Positions 1 through 7,769 of a DNA stretch of 17,985 nt are shown here, in pieces. The stretch's first letter is position 1, and every line of letters starts with the position of its first letter. The DNA is from Comamonadaceae bacterium (GTDB taxonomy: Bacteria > Pseudomonadota > Gammaproteobacteria > Burkholderiales > Burkholderiaceae_C), in NCBI GenBank assembly GCA_947460065.1, contig CANHGF010000010.1:1-17985 (forward strand). The letters are read 5' to 3'. Below the pieces are notes generated by a model that saw nothing but the letters and a program-made list of their open reading frames with translations, searched no databases and was not told where the DNA came from. The translations under genes were made by a program, and so were the position numbers.

Positions 1-117
1 CTGACGCTCTACAAGCTCGGTCTGATCATGGAGGGTCAGCTCGGCGAAGTGATCAGCGCGCTGCAAGTGGCCCGCGGTGCAGAGCAGTTGGCCGAACTCG
101 AGGCCGCAGCGCCATGA
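1..117 (+). CDS. prfA: Peptide chain release factor 1, C-terminal end (partial)
   Basis: The window opens inside a gene in frame 1; 38 codons and a TGA are visible. The peptide starts [12 protein letters not shown] and ends in a Glu/Ala-rich tail, which matches the extreme C-terminus of RF1, where an LTLYKL segment precedes the last helix. RF1 recognises UAA and UAG stop codons and triggers peptide release on the ribosome. The GGQ and PxT motifs lie upstream of the window and cannot be checked. The stop codon overlaps the start of prmC as ATGA. That is the expected partner, because PrmC methylates the GGQ glutamine of RF1. Confidence 0.9.
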   Translation: MTLYKLGLIMEGQLGEVISALQVARGAEQLAELEAAAP

Positions 118-965
118 CGCTGGCCGAGGCGCTCGCCCTGGCCGAGCAGTCGGGCCTTACGCGCCTGGACGCGCAGTTGCTGCTACTGCACGCACTGGCG
201 CGGCCACACCAGCGGGCCTGGCTGATCGCCCACGACCGCGACGCGCTAGTGTCTGAAGCGGCGACCCACTTTGCAGGCCTGTGCGAGCGCCGCCTGGCCG
301 GTGAGCCGGTGGCCTATTTGTGCGGCGAAAAGGAATTTTTCGGCCTCAGGCTTAAGGTCGATGCCCGGGTGCTGGTGCCGCGCCCCGAAACAGAAATTTT
401 GGTTGAGTGGGCACTGTCCCTGAACCTGCCACCTGCAGCCCGGGTGATTGACCTGGGTACTGGCAGTGGCGCCATCGCCCTGGCGCTCAAGCAGGCCCGG
501 CCCGGCTGGCAGATCACCGCGGTCGATGCCAGCGAAGCGGCTTTGCAGGTGGCGCAATCCAATGGCCAAGCCCTCGGGCTGGCGGTGGCCTGGCAAGCTG
601 GCGACTGGCTGGCGCAGGCAAGCGGGCCTTTTGAACTGATTGTGAGCAACCCGCCTTACATTGCCGAGGGCGACCCGCACCTGCCGGCCCTGCGCCATGA
701 GCCGCGCATGGCCCTGAGCTCAGGCCCGCAGGGGCTTGACGCCCTGCGCACGCTGATCGCCCAGGCCCCGGCGCGCTTGGCCGAAGGCGGCTGGCTGCTG
801 CTCGAGCACGGCTATGACCAGGCCGAAGCGGTACGCTCATTGCTCCACGCGGCCGGCTTGAGCGAGCCGCAAAGCCGCCTGGACCTGGCCGGCATTGAGC
901 GCTGCAGCGGCGCCCGGCTGACCACGGCTCCCCCTGACCCGGCTGGGGGAATCGGACAGGGCTGA
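114..965 (+). CDS. prmC: Peptide chain release factor N5-glutamine methyltransferase
   Basis: This 283-residue SAM-dependent methyltransferase of the PrmC/HemK family methylates the glutamine of the GGQ motif in release factors RF1 and RF2 in the cytoplasm. An N-terminal helical domain (about residues 1-75) is followed by the Rossmann methyltransferase domain, with the SAM-binding DLGTGSG at 113-119 and the catalytic NPPY signature at 179-182. RPETE at 90-94 is also typical of the family. The length is normal. The ATG overlaps the prfA stop by four bases, so the two are probably translationally coupled. The last roughly 15 residues are a poorly conserved tail. The family assignment is clear from the motifs and the neighbour. 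Confidence 0.96.
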   Translation: MTLAEALALAEQSGLTRLDAQLLLLHALARPHQRAWLIAHDRDALVSEAATHFAGLCERRLAGEPVAYLCGEKEFFGLRLKVDARVLVPRPETEILVEWALSLNLPPAARVIDLGTGSGAIALALKQARPGWQITAVDASEAALQVAQSNGQALGLAVAWQAGDWLAQASGPFELIVSNPPYIAEGDPHLPALRHEPRMALSSGPQGLDALRTLIAQAPARLAEGGWLLLEHGYDQAEAVRSLLHAAGLSEPQSRLDLAGIERCSGARLTTAPPDPAGGIGQG

Positions 966-998
966 TAATCGCAAAATTACGTTTTCGGAGGGCAGACC

Positions 999-1319
999 AT
1001 GACCGACACCCATCAACGCATCGACCAGATCGTCAAATCCAGCGACGTCGTTCTCTTCATGAAAGGCACCGCCCAATTCCCGATGTGCGGGTTTTCGGGC
1101 CGGGCCATCCAGATCCTCAAGGCCTGCGGCGTGAGCCGGCCCGAGACGGTCAATGTGCTCGAGGACGAGGGCATACGTCAGGGCATCAAGGAATACAGCA
1201 ACTGGCCCACCATTCCGCAGCTCTATATCAAGGGCGAATTCGTCGGCGGCTCGGACATCATGATGGAGATGTACGAAAGCGGCGAACTGCAGCAGATCAT
1301 CAACGGTCAGGCCGGTTAA
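999..1319 (+). CDS. grxD: Monothiol glutaredoxin, Grx4 type
   Basis: This 106-residue protein has the monothiol active site CGFS at residues 30-33, preceded by the family segment MKGT and followed by WPTIPQLY (cis-Pro loop) and GGSDI, which bind glutathione. Proteins of this family bind a [2Fe-2S] cluster through the CGFS cysteine and glutathione and deliver it to client proteins, often with BolA. The length is typical. A strong ribosome binding site, GGAGGG at 987-992, sits six bases before the ATG. A GATAAT hexamer at 964-969 resembles a -10 box, but I see no matching -35. The gene follows prmC by 33 bases, an order common in betaproteobacteria, and is probably co-transcribed with it. Confidence 0.96.
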   Translation: MTDTHQRIDQIVKSSDVVLFMKGTAQFPMCGFSGRAIQILKACGVSRPETVNVLEDEGIRQGIKEYSNWPTIPQLYIKGEFVGGSDIMMEMYESGELQQIINGQAG

Positions 1320-1346
1320 GCCAGGGCCTTGCCGCCAGGGCCGCGT

Positions 1347-1369
1347 GGCCAGCACCGCGTGGCCTTTTT
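1347..1369 (+). terminator. Probable intrinsic terminator after grxD
   Basis: A short inverted repeat, GGCCA (1347-1351) and TGGCC (1360-1364), is followed directly by TTTTT at 1365-1369, 28 bases after the grxD stop. The stem is only five base pairs, so this is a modest terminator. It sits in the 73-base convergent gap between grxD (+) and the small exported-protein gene (-). A CCGCGTGGCC decamer is repeated twice here (1341-1350 and 1355-1364). On the other strand a GCCCG/CGGGC hairpin at 1380-1392 lies next to the stop of the minus-strand gene but has no T-tract. Confidence 0.5.
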
Positions 1370-1392
1370 CATGGCTGAGGCCCGGCGCGGGC

Positions 1393-1695
1393 TCAGTCGG
1401 TCATGCCGGTACAAGCACCGGCATTGGGCATGCCCTTGCACTCGCGCCTGAGGCGAGCAGTGCGCTCGGCACGTGTCTCACCCGAGCCAGGCGATGAAAC
1501 CACCTTGGGCGGACGACTTGTTTTTTTCTGGGCGGGCTTTTCCGCATCGCTGCCCTGGGCCCCCGCCTCACGCTGACCGCGGCTGGGCTGGCCGGGGCTG
1601 GCTTGAGCGCCCGCCCCTGTAGGGGCTGTCGGTAACTGCTGTGCTGCCAGCGGCAAGCTCAGTGCCAAGAACAAAACCTGCACGGCGCCGCGCAT
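1393..1695 (-). CDS. Small exported protein of unknown function
   Basis: This 100-residue protein is not one I can assign to a named family. The first 18 residues (MRGAVQVLFLALSLPLAA) look like a Sec signal peptide with an alanine-rich cleavage region. The middle, about residues 20-70, is low-complexity and rich in Pro, Gly, Ala, Gln and Lys, so probably disordered. The C-terminal 25 residues form a basic helix (ERTARLRRE) followed by a two-cysteine segment, CKGMPNAGAC (C86 and C95), that could form a periplasmic disulfide. The ATG has AAGG seven bases upstream. The gene starts 8 bases after yacG ends and looks like the last member of the pilB-yacG operon. The coding call rests on the signal peptide, the operon position and the ordered C-terminus. 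Confidence 0.7.
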   Translation of the reverse strand: MRGAVQVLFLALSLPLAAQQLPTAPTGAGAQASPGQPSRGQREAGAQGSDAEKPAQKKTSRPPKVVSSPGSGETRAERTARLRRECKGMPNAGACTGMTD

Positions 1696-1703
1696 GGTTG
1701 GCC

Positions 1704-1913
1704 TTATTGCAAAGGGCCAGTCTCTGCCCCATCCGGTGGGGCTTCGGCGGGCATGCGAAAACTCTCACTGGCCCAGGCACCGAAATCCATGGCCTTGCAG
1801 CGCGCCGAACAAAAAGGGCGGCTCGGGTTATCGGGCCCATAAACGCTCTTGCCGCCGCAAGCGGGGCAGACAACGGTACGAACAGGGCCGGCTCGGTGTG
1901 CGTCAGTGCTCAT
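1704..1913 (-). CDS. yacG: DNA gyrase inhibitor / zinc-binding protein YacG
   Basis: This 69-residue protein carries the YacG zinc finger, CPAC at residues 16-19 and CSARC at 35-39, giving the family spacing C-x2-C-x15-C-x3-C. It is followed by the conserved segment MDFGAWASESFR (family form DLGxWAxExYR). In E. coli, YacG binds the GyrB C-terminal region and blocks DNA binding by gyrase; here the function is inferred from the family. Length and position, directly downstream of coaE and zapD, match the common coaE-zapD-yacG order of proteobacteria. It starts 27 bases after the zapD stop and is probably part of the same transcript. Confidence 0.95.
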   Translation of the reverse strand: MSTDAHRAGPVRTVVCPACGGKSVYGPDNPSRPFCSARCKAMDFGAWASESFRMPAEAPPDGAETGPLQ

Positions 1914-1940
1914 GGATATGCGGGCCCGCGAGCCGGGCCG

Positions 1941-2696
1941 TCAGGAACAGAGCGAGATTTCCAATTGTGCATCGTCGGTAGACGGCTGCACCCGCTGACC
2001 GTCAAGTATGGTCATCAAGCGCACGGAAACAACAAGCCGATTGGCACTGATCTCGGGAAACAGGCCAAGCCTAGGGTCTATGCGCAGGCGCATCAACTGA
2101 TAAGAGCGGCCCTGGGGCAGGCTTTGCTGAAAATGCCCACCGGTGGCCATCACCTTTTGGGGTGTGCCCGCATCGCGCAGCAGCTTGAGAAGCAGGCCCA
2201 CCGATTCGGCCAGAGGCAAGAGTCCGGCAATCCAACGCTGCAGGTCCGAACGGCGCTCTTCGACGCTGCGATGGCGCCAGGCATGGTAGACCGGCAGGTC
2301 AAACTCGCAGGTGCCGCCGGGTATGCCCACCCGGCTGCGCAAGCTCATCAGCCAGTCGACCTCGGTAAGCGCCTGCCCGGTCTTGCCCGGCTGCTCCTTG
2401 AGCGCGTTAAAGCACGCATCGAGCTGGGCGATCACCTGCTCGAGCGCCTGCTCCGAAATCGATGGATTGCCCCGGTAGGCGAGCAGCAAGTGCTTTTGCT
2501 TCTCCAGGTCCTTGAGCACATCGGTCTTGAGATCGGCGCGAGCGCCCACCTCCATGATCTCGAACAGCGTGGTGATCGCAAAGTGGTGGTCGGTGGGGCT
2601 GCTGCGCCCGACCAGATCGCCAAGCCTGAAAAACAAATGCTGCAGCCGCAGATAGGTCCGAATGCGCTCGTTGAAGGGGTATTCGTAAACAATCAC
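1941..2696 (-). CDS. zapD: Cell division protein ZapD
   Basis: This 251-residue protein of the ZapD (YacF/DUF1342) family cross-links FtsZ filaments at the division ring in the cytoplasm. The N-terminus (YEYPFNERIRTYLRLQHLF) matches the family opening, and a long helical region follows with the expected ASDLKTD-like and Cys/Leu-rich segments. The family length is about 250 residues. The start is a GTG at 2696. An in-frame TGA lies only four codons upstream, so no earlier start is possible, and there is no convincing Shine-Dalgarno sequence. It follows coaE by 40 bases and precedes yacG, the normal context. Confidence 0.93.
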   Translation of the reverse strand: MIVYEYPFNERIRTYLRLQHLFFRLGDLVGRSSPTDHHFAITTLFEIMEVGARADLKTDVLKDLEKQKHLLLAYRGNPSISEQALEQVIAQLDACFNALKEQPGKTGQALTEVDWLMSLRSRVGIPGGTCEFDLPVYHAWRHRSVEERRSDLQRWIAGLLPLAESVGLLLKLLRDAGTPQKVMATGGHFQQSLPQGRSYQLMRLRIDPRLGLFPEISANRLVVSVRLMTILDGQRVQPSTDDAQLEISLCS

Positions 2697-2736
2697 AGCT
2701 GCATCGGCTCAAGACGACAAAGGGTATGGGCGACGA

Positions 2737-3372
2737 TCATAGCCCGAAGTGTTGCCACACCTGTCGAACCTCGGCCTGCAGCGCCTCCAGGGTCAGGCCC
2801 TCATTGCACAGGACCACGTCGGCGGCGCCCAAACGGGCGGCGCGGCTGGCTTGCTGCGCCAGAACCTTTTGCACCGCCTCTCGGGTCCAGCCACTGCGCG
2901 CCATCACCCGCTCAATCTGCGTCTGGACGATGCAGTCGACCACCAGCACCGCATCGACCTGCGAGCGCCAGCGGCCCGACTCCACCAACAGGGGCACGTC
3001 AAACACCACGCAGCGCGCGCCCGCCGCCTGCGCCTGGGCCGCTCGCCGCGCCGTCTCCTGGCTGATCAGTGGATGGACGATGGCCTCGAGCCGCCGGCGC
3101 GCAGCCGGGTCGCTAAACGCAAGCTCGCGCATCGCGTCGCGGTCCATGGCTCCGTCAGACTTGACATACTGGGGCCCGAATTGGCTGGCGATGGCCGGCA
3201 TGGCCAGGCCGCCAGAGAGCGTCAGCGAGCGGGCAATCGCATCGGCGTCGACCACAGCTGCGCCCAGATGCGCCAGCATGGCCGCCACCGTGCTCTTGCC
3301 GCTGCCGATGCCGCCGGTCAGCCCCAGCCGCCAGGCTCGAGCCGAGCCGGCTTGATTCACAGACCCCACCAT
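2737..3372 (-). CDS. coaE: Dephospho-CoA kinase
   Basis: This protein of about 211 residues catalyses the last step of coenzyme A synthesis, ATP-dependent 3'-phosphorylation of dephospho-CoA, in the cytoplasm. The P-loop [12 protein letters not shown] is at residues 17-28, followed by VDADAIAR (41-48), the VHP segment (99-101) and DVPLLVES (125-132), all typical of CoaE. The open frame extends about 200 codons further upstream, but that part is antisense-frame shadow of pilD, so the start must lie near the P-loop. The ATG at 3372 overlaps pilD by 16 bases. A GTG at 3360 would instead give a GTGA overlap with the pilD stop and an N-terminus closer to usual length. The two cannot be separated here. 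Confidence 0.93.
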   Translation of the reverse strand: MVGSVNQAGSARAWRLGLTGGIGSGKSTVAAMLAHLGAAVVDADAIARSLTLSGGLAMPAIASQFGPQYVKSDGAMDRDAMRELAFSDPAARRRLEAIVHPLISQETARRAAQAQAAGARCVVFDVPLLVESGRWRSQVDAVLVVDCIVQTQIERVMARSGWTREAVQKVLAQQASRAARLGAADVVLCNEGLTLEALQAEVRQVWQHFGL

Positions 3373-4286
3373 GCGCCCCCCCAATGCGGAAAAAATAAGA
3401 GTACCAGCCCAGCCAGGGCCAGATAGGGTCCGAAGGCCAGGGGCTCGCCCTGGGCCAGGCTGCCATGCAAGCGCCGTGCTAGGCCAATCAGCGCCCCCGA
3501 GCCCGACGACAGCAGCACCAAGGGCAACAAGGCCTGCCAGCCCAACCAGGCACCGAGCGCCGCCAGCAGTTTGAAGTCGCCCTGGCCCATGCCCTGCTTG
3601 CCGGTCAATAGCCCAAACCCGCGGTTGACCGACCACAGCAGCCCATAGCCGGCAACCGCGCCCCACAGCGCATCGTTCAGGCCCAAGGCCGTCCAGCCCA
3701 GGGCCGCGCCAATCAGCCCGGCCCAAAGCAAGGGCTGCGTCAGGTCGTCGGGCAGCAGTTGCGTGTCCGCATCGATGCAAGCCAGTGCCAGCAGGCAGGC
3801 CGCACAGCCGGCCCAGGCCAAGGCCGACACGCTCAGGCCCCAGCGCCAGGCGCAGGCGGCAAACAGCGCGGCGCAGACCAACTCCACCACCGGGTAACGC
3901 CAGCCTATCGGCCGCGCGCAAGCGCAGCAGCGCCCGCGCAGCAGCACATAGCCCCATACCGGCATCAACTCCCACCACGACAGCACATGGCCGCAGGCCG
4001 GGCAGTGTGGGCGGGGGCGCAGCAGCTTATAAAGCGTGTGAGCGGGCGCGTGATCGGTCGCGCCCAGCAAGCCTTGCGGCAAGGGCTCTACCGGCCGATC
4101 CAGCTCAGTCTGCCCAGCCTGCTGGGCCTGCTCCATCTGCTCCGTCTGCTCCGTCTGCCAATGGGCCACGTCCTGCGCCCATTGCTGCTCCATCATGCGC
4201 GGCAGCCGGTAGATCACCAGGTTCAGAAAGCCGCCCACACACAGGCCCAGCAAGGCGGCCCCCAGCAACAGCGCGGCTTCGGCCAT
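3357..4286 (-). CDS. pilD: Prepilin leader peptidase / N-methyltransferase
   Basis: This 309-residue inner-membrane aspartic protease cleaves the leader of type IV prepilins and N-methylates the new N-terminus. After a first membrane segment (about residues 5-27) comes the cytoplasmic domain with two CxxC pairs, C95/C98 and C120/C123, as in the methylating, zinc-binding enzymes. Hydrophobic segments follow with the two catalytic aspartates: D172 in [10 protein letters not shown] and D237 in GQGD. The N-terminal loop has a lineage-specific Gln/Glu-rich insertion at about residues 33-60, including TEQTEQMEQ. The ATG overlaps the pilC stop by one base (TGATG), suggesting coupling. Within the pilB-pilC-pilD set it should process the pilins. 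No pilin gene is in the window. Confidence 0.95.
   Translation of the reverse strand: MAEAALLLGAALLGLCVGGFLNLVIYRLPRMMEQQWAQDVAHWQTEQTEQMEQAQQAGQTELDRPVEPLPQGLLGATDHAPAHTLYKLLRPRPHCPACGHVLSWWELMPVWGYVLLRGRCCACARPIGWRYPVVELVCAALFAACAWRWGLSVSALAWAGCAACLLALACIDADTQLLPDDLTQPLLWAGLIGAALGWTALGLNDALWGAVAGYGLLWSVNRGFGLLTGKQGMGQGDFKLLAALGAWLGWQALLPLVLLSSGSGALIGLARRLHGSLAQGEPLAFGPYLALAGLVLLFFPHWGGAWWGL
4128..4154 (-). repeat. Triplicated 9-bp repeat inside pilD
   Basis: CTGCTCC(A/G)T is repeated three times head to tail on the plus strand (4128-4136, 4137-4145, 4146-4154). On the coding strand it encodes TEQ-TEQ-MEQ in the cytoplasmic loop of PilD before the first CxxC. The unit is a multiple of three, so copy-number change would keep the frame. 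The region lies outside the catalytic parts of the family. Confidence 0.8.
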
Positions 4287-5518
4287 CAGACGATCTGCCC
4301 CATCTGGAAGACCGGCAGGTACAGCGCCAGCACCAGGCCGCCGACCAGCAAGCCCATGACCACGATGGTGGCCGGCTCGATCAGCCGGGTGAGCTGCTCC
4401 AGCCGCTCGGACAGCTCGCTCTCCTGAAACTCAGCTGCCTTTTCGAGCAATTGCTCCAGCGTGCCCGCCGCCTCGCCCACCGCGCACATCTGCTGCAGCA
4501 GCGGCGAGAACAGCGGCGACGGCGCCAGCGCCGCATGCAGACTGCTGCCGCGCAAAACCTCACCGCGCACTTGCTCAGTGGCCTGCGCATAGGCCAGGTA
4601 GCCACTGGCTCCACGCACCGCCTGCAAGGCCTCGGCCAGTGGCAGGCCGGCGCCCAGCAAGGTGGCCAGGGTGCGACTCCAGCGCACCTGAGCGGCCTGG
4701 CGCAGCATGGCGCCCCACAGCGGCAGCTCGAGCACCGCGGCGTCCAAGCGCTGCACCAGCTGCGGGCTGCGGGCCCAAGCCTGCCGCGCCGCTAGGCCCA
4801 AGGCCAGCAAAGCCAGCAGCAAGGCAGGCCCCCACTGCAGCAGCCAGCGGCTGCCTGCAATCACCCACTGTGTGGCCCAGGGCAGCTGGGCGCCAAAAGA
4901 GGCAAAGGTGTTTTCGAAGGCCGGCACCACCGTCACCATGATCAGGGTCAGCACCGCTGCAGCCACTGCCAGCACCACCGCCGGATAAAGCAGCGCAGCG
5001 CGCAACTGGCGCGCCAAAGCTTCGGTTTGCTCCAGATGCCGCGCCAGGCGCTCGAGCAGCTGCTCGAGCCGACCCGAGAGCTCGCCGGCCTCCACCAAAG
5101 CCAGATAACGCTCGCAAAAAATCGGCCGCTGCCTGCGCATGGCCGCTGCCAGGCTCAGGCCCTGCTCCAAGTCGGCGTGTAGCTGCGCGAGCAGTTGCTG
5201 CACCGCCGGCTGAGCCTGACTGCGACTGAGCATCTGCAGGGCCTGCAACAGGGGCAGACCGGCGCCCAGCAGGACCGCCAGCTGCCGGGTGAGGTTGGCC
5301 AAATCGCGCCTGCTCAGCTTACGCAGCCGCCGCCGCTCCACCGCCTGCACAGTCAGCGGCCGCAAGCCCTGGCGGCGCAGCACGGCACACAGGGCGTTTT
5401 CGCCACTGGCGCTGCTACGCCCCCGCTGCATACGGCCATCCGCATCGCGGGCCGTCCAATCGAAGGTCTGCTCAGACTCGCGCGGCGGCCCGGACCGCGC
5501 CAAGGCGCGCTGGTTCAC
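4286..5518 (-). CDS. pilC: Type IV pilus / type II secretion inner-membrane platform protein
   Basis: This 410-residue protein of the GspF/PilC family is the inner-membrane platform on which the assembly ATPase acts to add pilin subunits. It has two GspF-type helical repeats (roughly residues 70-190 and 275-400) and about three membrane segments: near 170-195, near 220-240, and a C-terminal one that includes IVVMGLLVGGLVLALYLP. The N-terminal FDWTARDADGRMQRG resembles the family opening (F.Y.A.D..G....G). Length is normal. The start is a GTG at 5518 with GAGG about seven bases upstream. It follows pilB by 54 bases and overlaps pilD by one base, a standard pilBCD order. Confidence 0.93.
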   Translation of the reverse strand: MNQRALARSGPPRESEQTFDWTARDADGRMQRGRSSASGENALCAVLRRQGLRPLTVQAVERRRLRKLSRRDLANLTRQLAVLLGAGLPLLQALQMLSRSQAQPAVQQLLAQLHADLEQGLSLAAAMRRQRPIFCERYLALVEAGELSGRLEQLLERLARHLEQTEALARQLRAALLYPAVVLAVAAAVLTLIMVTVVPAFENTFASFGAQLPWATQWVIAGSRWLLQWGPALLLALLALGLAARQAWARSPQLVQRLDAAVLELPLWGAMLRQAAQVRWSRTLATLLGAGLPLAEALQAVRGASGYLAYAQATEQVRGEVLRGSSLHAALAPSPLFSPLLQQMCAVGEAAGTLEQLLEKAAEFQESELSERLEQLTRLIEPATIVVMGLLVGGLVLALYLPVFQMGQIV

Positions 5519-5572
5519 GCCCTGCCCTCGGTACAGGGCCGGTCGCAGCGAGCGGAAAATACGGCAGGTGCG

Positions 5573-6808
5573 CTAGGCATGGGTGTGGGCCAGGACTTCT
5601 TCAACACTGGTCTGGCCCAGTTTAACTTTCGCCCAAGCGGCCTGCCGCAGGTCCAGCACGCCTTCGGCTGCGGCTTGGCGCGCCATCTCGGCGGTGCCAG
5701 CTTCGCGCAGTATCAGCTCGGCCATGACGGTGCTGACTGGCATGATTTCAAACACGCCCACCCGCCCCAGATAGCCGCCATGGCACAGAGCGCAACCTTG
5801 CGCCTGGTAGACCGGCCAGTCGGCATCCAGCCACTGCGGCGGACAGTGCGCATCGCGCAATAGCGCCTCGGGCCGCTCAACCGCCAGGCGGCAGTGGGTA
5901 CACAGCCGGCGCAGCAGGCGCTGCGCGGTGATCAGCACCACACTGGCGGCGATGTTGTGCGCGGCCACGCCCATCTGCCGCAGGCGCAGCAAGGTGCTCG
6001 GCGCATTATTGGTGTGCAGGGTGGAGAACACCAGATGCCCGGTCTGAGCCGCCTTGAGCGCCATGTCGGCTGTCTCCAGGTCGCGGATCTCGCCGACCAT
6101 GATCACATCTGGATCCTGGCGCAAAAAGGCGCGCAAGGCGGTCGCGAAGTCCAGCCCCGCCTTTTCATTGATGCTGACCTGGTTGATGCCCGGCAGCATG
6201 ATCTCGACCGGGTCTTCGGCGGTGCAAATATTGATGCCGGGGCGGTTGAGCCACTGCAGGCAGCTGTACATGGACAGCGTCTTGCCCGAGCCGGTCGGCC
6301 CGGTGACCAACACCATGCCATGGGGGCGGGCCAGGGCCTGCAGCAGCGTGGCTTGCTGAGCGCTGTCATAACCCAGGGCGTCGAGCGCCAACTGCGCCGG
6401 CGCGGCGTCAATCAGGCGCAGCACCAGCTTTTCGCCATGCACGGTTGGCAGGCTGCTGACCCGAAAGTCGACCGCCGCTGCAGCCGGCAGGCTCAGGCTC
6501 AGCCGGCCATCTTGCGGCAGCCGCTTTTCTGCAATGTCGAGCTTGGCCAACACCTTGATGCGCGAGACCAGCCGGTCGCGCAAGGCCAGCGGCGGCGCCA
6601 GGCAAGGCTGCAATTGGCCGTCGATGCGGATGCGGACTCGAAAGCTGCCCTCGTAGGGTTCGAAGTGAAGGTCAGAAGCCCTGAGCTCATAGGCCAGCAG
6701 CAACAGCCGATCGAGCAGGCGTACCACCGAGCCCTCGTCGGCAGCACCCGCCCTGAGCAAAGCCTGCAGCTCGCTGCGGGCGGCATCCAGGACGGTGGAG
6801 GTGACCAT
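5573..6808 (-). CDS. pilB: Type IV pilus assembly ATPase PilB, lacking the N-terminal domain
   Basis: This 411-residue GspE/PilB-type ATPase powers pilin polymerisation from the cytoplasmic face. All catalytic elements are present: Walker A GPTGSGKT at 170-177, Asp box near AEDPVE (197-202), Walker B DPDVIMVGE at 232-240, His box with H257, and a four-cysteine zinc site C303/C306 and C339/C342. The N2 domain starts near ASDLHFEPYE (44-53). PilB proteins are usually about 560-580 residues, with an N-terminal MshEN/N1 domain that is absent here. A TGA four codons before the ATG excludes an upstream extension, and only 79 bases separate this gene from the next one. The ribosome binding site is weak. 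It could be a short GspE-like variant. Confidence 0.9.
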   Translation of the reverse strand: MVTSTVLDAARSELQALLRAGAADEGSVVRLLDRLLLLAYELRASDLHFEPYEGSFRVRIRIDGQLQPCLAPPLALRDRLVSRIKVLAKLDIAEKRLPQDGRLSLSLPAAAAVDFRVSSLPTVHGEKLVLRLIDAAPAQLALDALGYDSAQQATLLQALARPHGMVLVTGPTGSGKTLSMYSCLQWLNRPGINICTAEDPVEIMLPGINQVSINEKAGLDFATALRAFLRQDPDVIMVGEIRDLETADMALKAAQTGHLVFSTLHTNNAPSTLLRLRQMGVAAHNIAASVVLITAQRLLRRLCTHCRLAVERPEALLRDAHCPPQWLDADWPVYQAQGCALCHGGYLGRVGVFEIMPVSTVMAELILREAGTAEMARQAAAEGVLDLRQAAWAKVKLGQTSVEEVLAHTHA

Positions 6809-6845
6809 GCCTGATGATCACACCAGACACCCAAAAGAATACCTA

Positions 6846-6856
6846 GGTGTTACACC
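6846..6856. promoter_or_regulatory. Perfect 11-bp palindrome upstream of pilB
   Basis: GGTGT-T-ACACC is a perfect five-base-arm inverted repeat in the 79-base gap between the lyase gene and pilB, about 38 bases upstream of the pilB ATG. It overlaps no coding sequence and is not followed by a T-tract, so an operator is more likely than a terminator. I found no convincing -35/-10 pair beside it. Which gene it would control, if any, is not evident. Confidence 0.3.
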
Positions 6857-6887
6857 GAGTCCTTGCCGGCTCCAGCCCTCCAAGCGC

Positions 6888-7769
6888 TCAGGCCTTGGCC
6901 ACCGGCCGCCCCGTCATGAAGGCCGTCTGAAGCGCCTCCACTTCGGCAAAGCCAATGAAATCCTTGAATTCGTCCATCTGCGCCACCGCCTGGGGAAGCT
7001 TGGCCGTCTGGTGGTGTTGGGCCAGATGGGCGAAGTTCGCTTGCAGGGCTCTGTAGGCCGTCAACAGCCCTACCAGCGGGTGTACAGCCAAGCCAGCGAC
7101 TTCCTGCACCTGCTGGGGGCTCAGGTCGGTCTCTAGCCAACCCAACAGCTGCAGCGACAGCGGCCGACCGCAGGCCTCGCGCAGGCGCTTGAGGCCCGCG
7201 AAATCCTTGAAGCAGCGGCTGATGGGCTGGATCAGATCTGCGCCGGCCTCGACATACATCTTGGCGCGGACGATCGCCTCTTCTTCGGTCAGGGCATCGG
7301 TGCGGGCGACGATGATGAGGTTAGGGTCTTGCCGGGCATGGACCGCCGCACGGATCTTGGCCGCGCTTTCCTCGGGCGGCAGGATCTCGATGACGGAGGC
7401 GACACAAGGGCAGCGCTTGGGCACTTCCTGGTCTTCAAAAATGACCGCGCTCACACCCGCGCGCTCAAACTCGCGCACGGTGCGCATCACGTTGATGGCG
7501 TTGCCGTAGCCGGTATCGGTATCGGCGATGACAGGGATCTTCAGCGCTGCTGTGACGTTTTGCACCACCGACAGGTTCTCGGTCATGGTGTAGATCTCGA
7601 CATCGGGCTCGCCCAGCAGCGAGGCCGACACCGCATAGCCCGAGGTCATGACCGCGGCAAAACCAGCACTCTCGGCCACTTTGGCCGACAAGGCGTCGTA
7701 GACGCCCGCGGTCCAAACGGTTTGACCGGCGCGCAGGGCTTTGGCAAAGGGGCTTCGATCAAGAACCAT
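6888..7769 (-). CDS. Isocitrate lyase / PEP mutase-family C-C lyase
   Basis: This protein of about 293 residues is a TIM-barrel of the ICL/PEP mutase superfamily, which includes 2-methylisocitrate lyase, 2,3-dimethylmalate lyase and oxaloacetate decarboxylase. Mg2+-binding DTDTGYGN is at residues 83-90 and FEDQ at 111-114. The lyase catalytic loop, normally K(K/R)CGH, reads KRCPC (118-122): the catalytic-type cysteine C120 is kept but GH is replaced. An aldolase-like cleavage of a 2-hydroxy diacid is therefore plausible but unproven. The frame opens at a GTG at 7781, but the ATG at 7769 has GAGGA about seven bases upstream and is preferred. It overlaps the small-subunit gene by 11 bases, indicating one operon with the hydro-lyase. 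Confidence 0.88.
   Translation of the reverse strand: MVLDRSPFAKALRAGQTVWTAGVYDALSAKVAESAGFAAVMTSGYAVSASLLGEPDVEIYTMTENLSVVQNVTAALKIPVIADTDTGYGNAINVMRTVREFERAGVSAVIFEDQEVPKRCPCVASVIEILPPEESAAKIRAAVHARQDPNLIIVARTDALTEEEAIVRAKMYVEAGADLIQPISRCFKDFAGLKRLREACGRPLSLQLLGWLETDLSPQQVQEVAGLAVHPLVGLLTAYRALQANFAHLAQHHQTAKLPQAVAQMDEFKDFIGFAEVEALQTAFMTGRPVAKA

Noticed and set aside
964..969. GATAAT as a grxD promoter -10 box
   Set aside because: No -35-like hexamer at 16-18 bases upstream. It overlaps the prmC stop, and grxD probably shares the upstream transcript.
1641..3065. 474-codon open frame on the plus strand
   Set aside because: It lies antisense to yacG, zapD and part of coaE, all of which are recognised families. 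Its translation is low-complexity with no domain and reflects high-GC shadow reading.
3373..3978. Upstream extension of the coaE frame (apparent 413-residue fusion)
   Set aside because: It is shadow of pilD, low-complexity and without CoaE or other domain features.
3785..4795. 336-codon plus-strand frame opposite pilD and pilC
   Set aside because: Arg/Gln/Pro-rich shadow without a recognisable domain. The opposite strand encodes full-length PilD and PilC.
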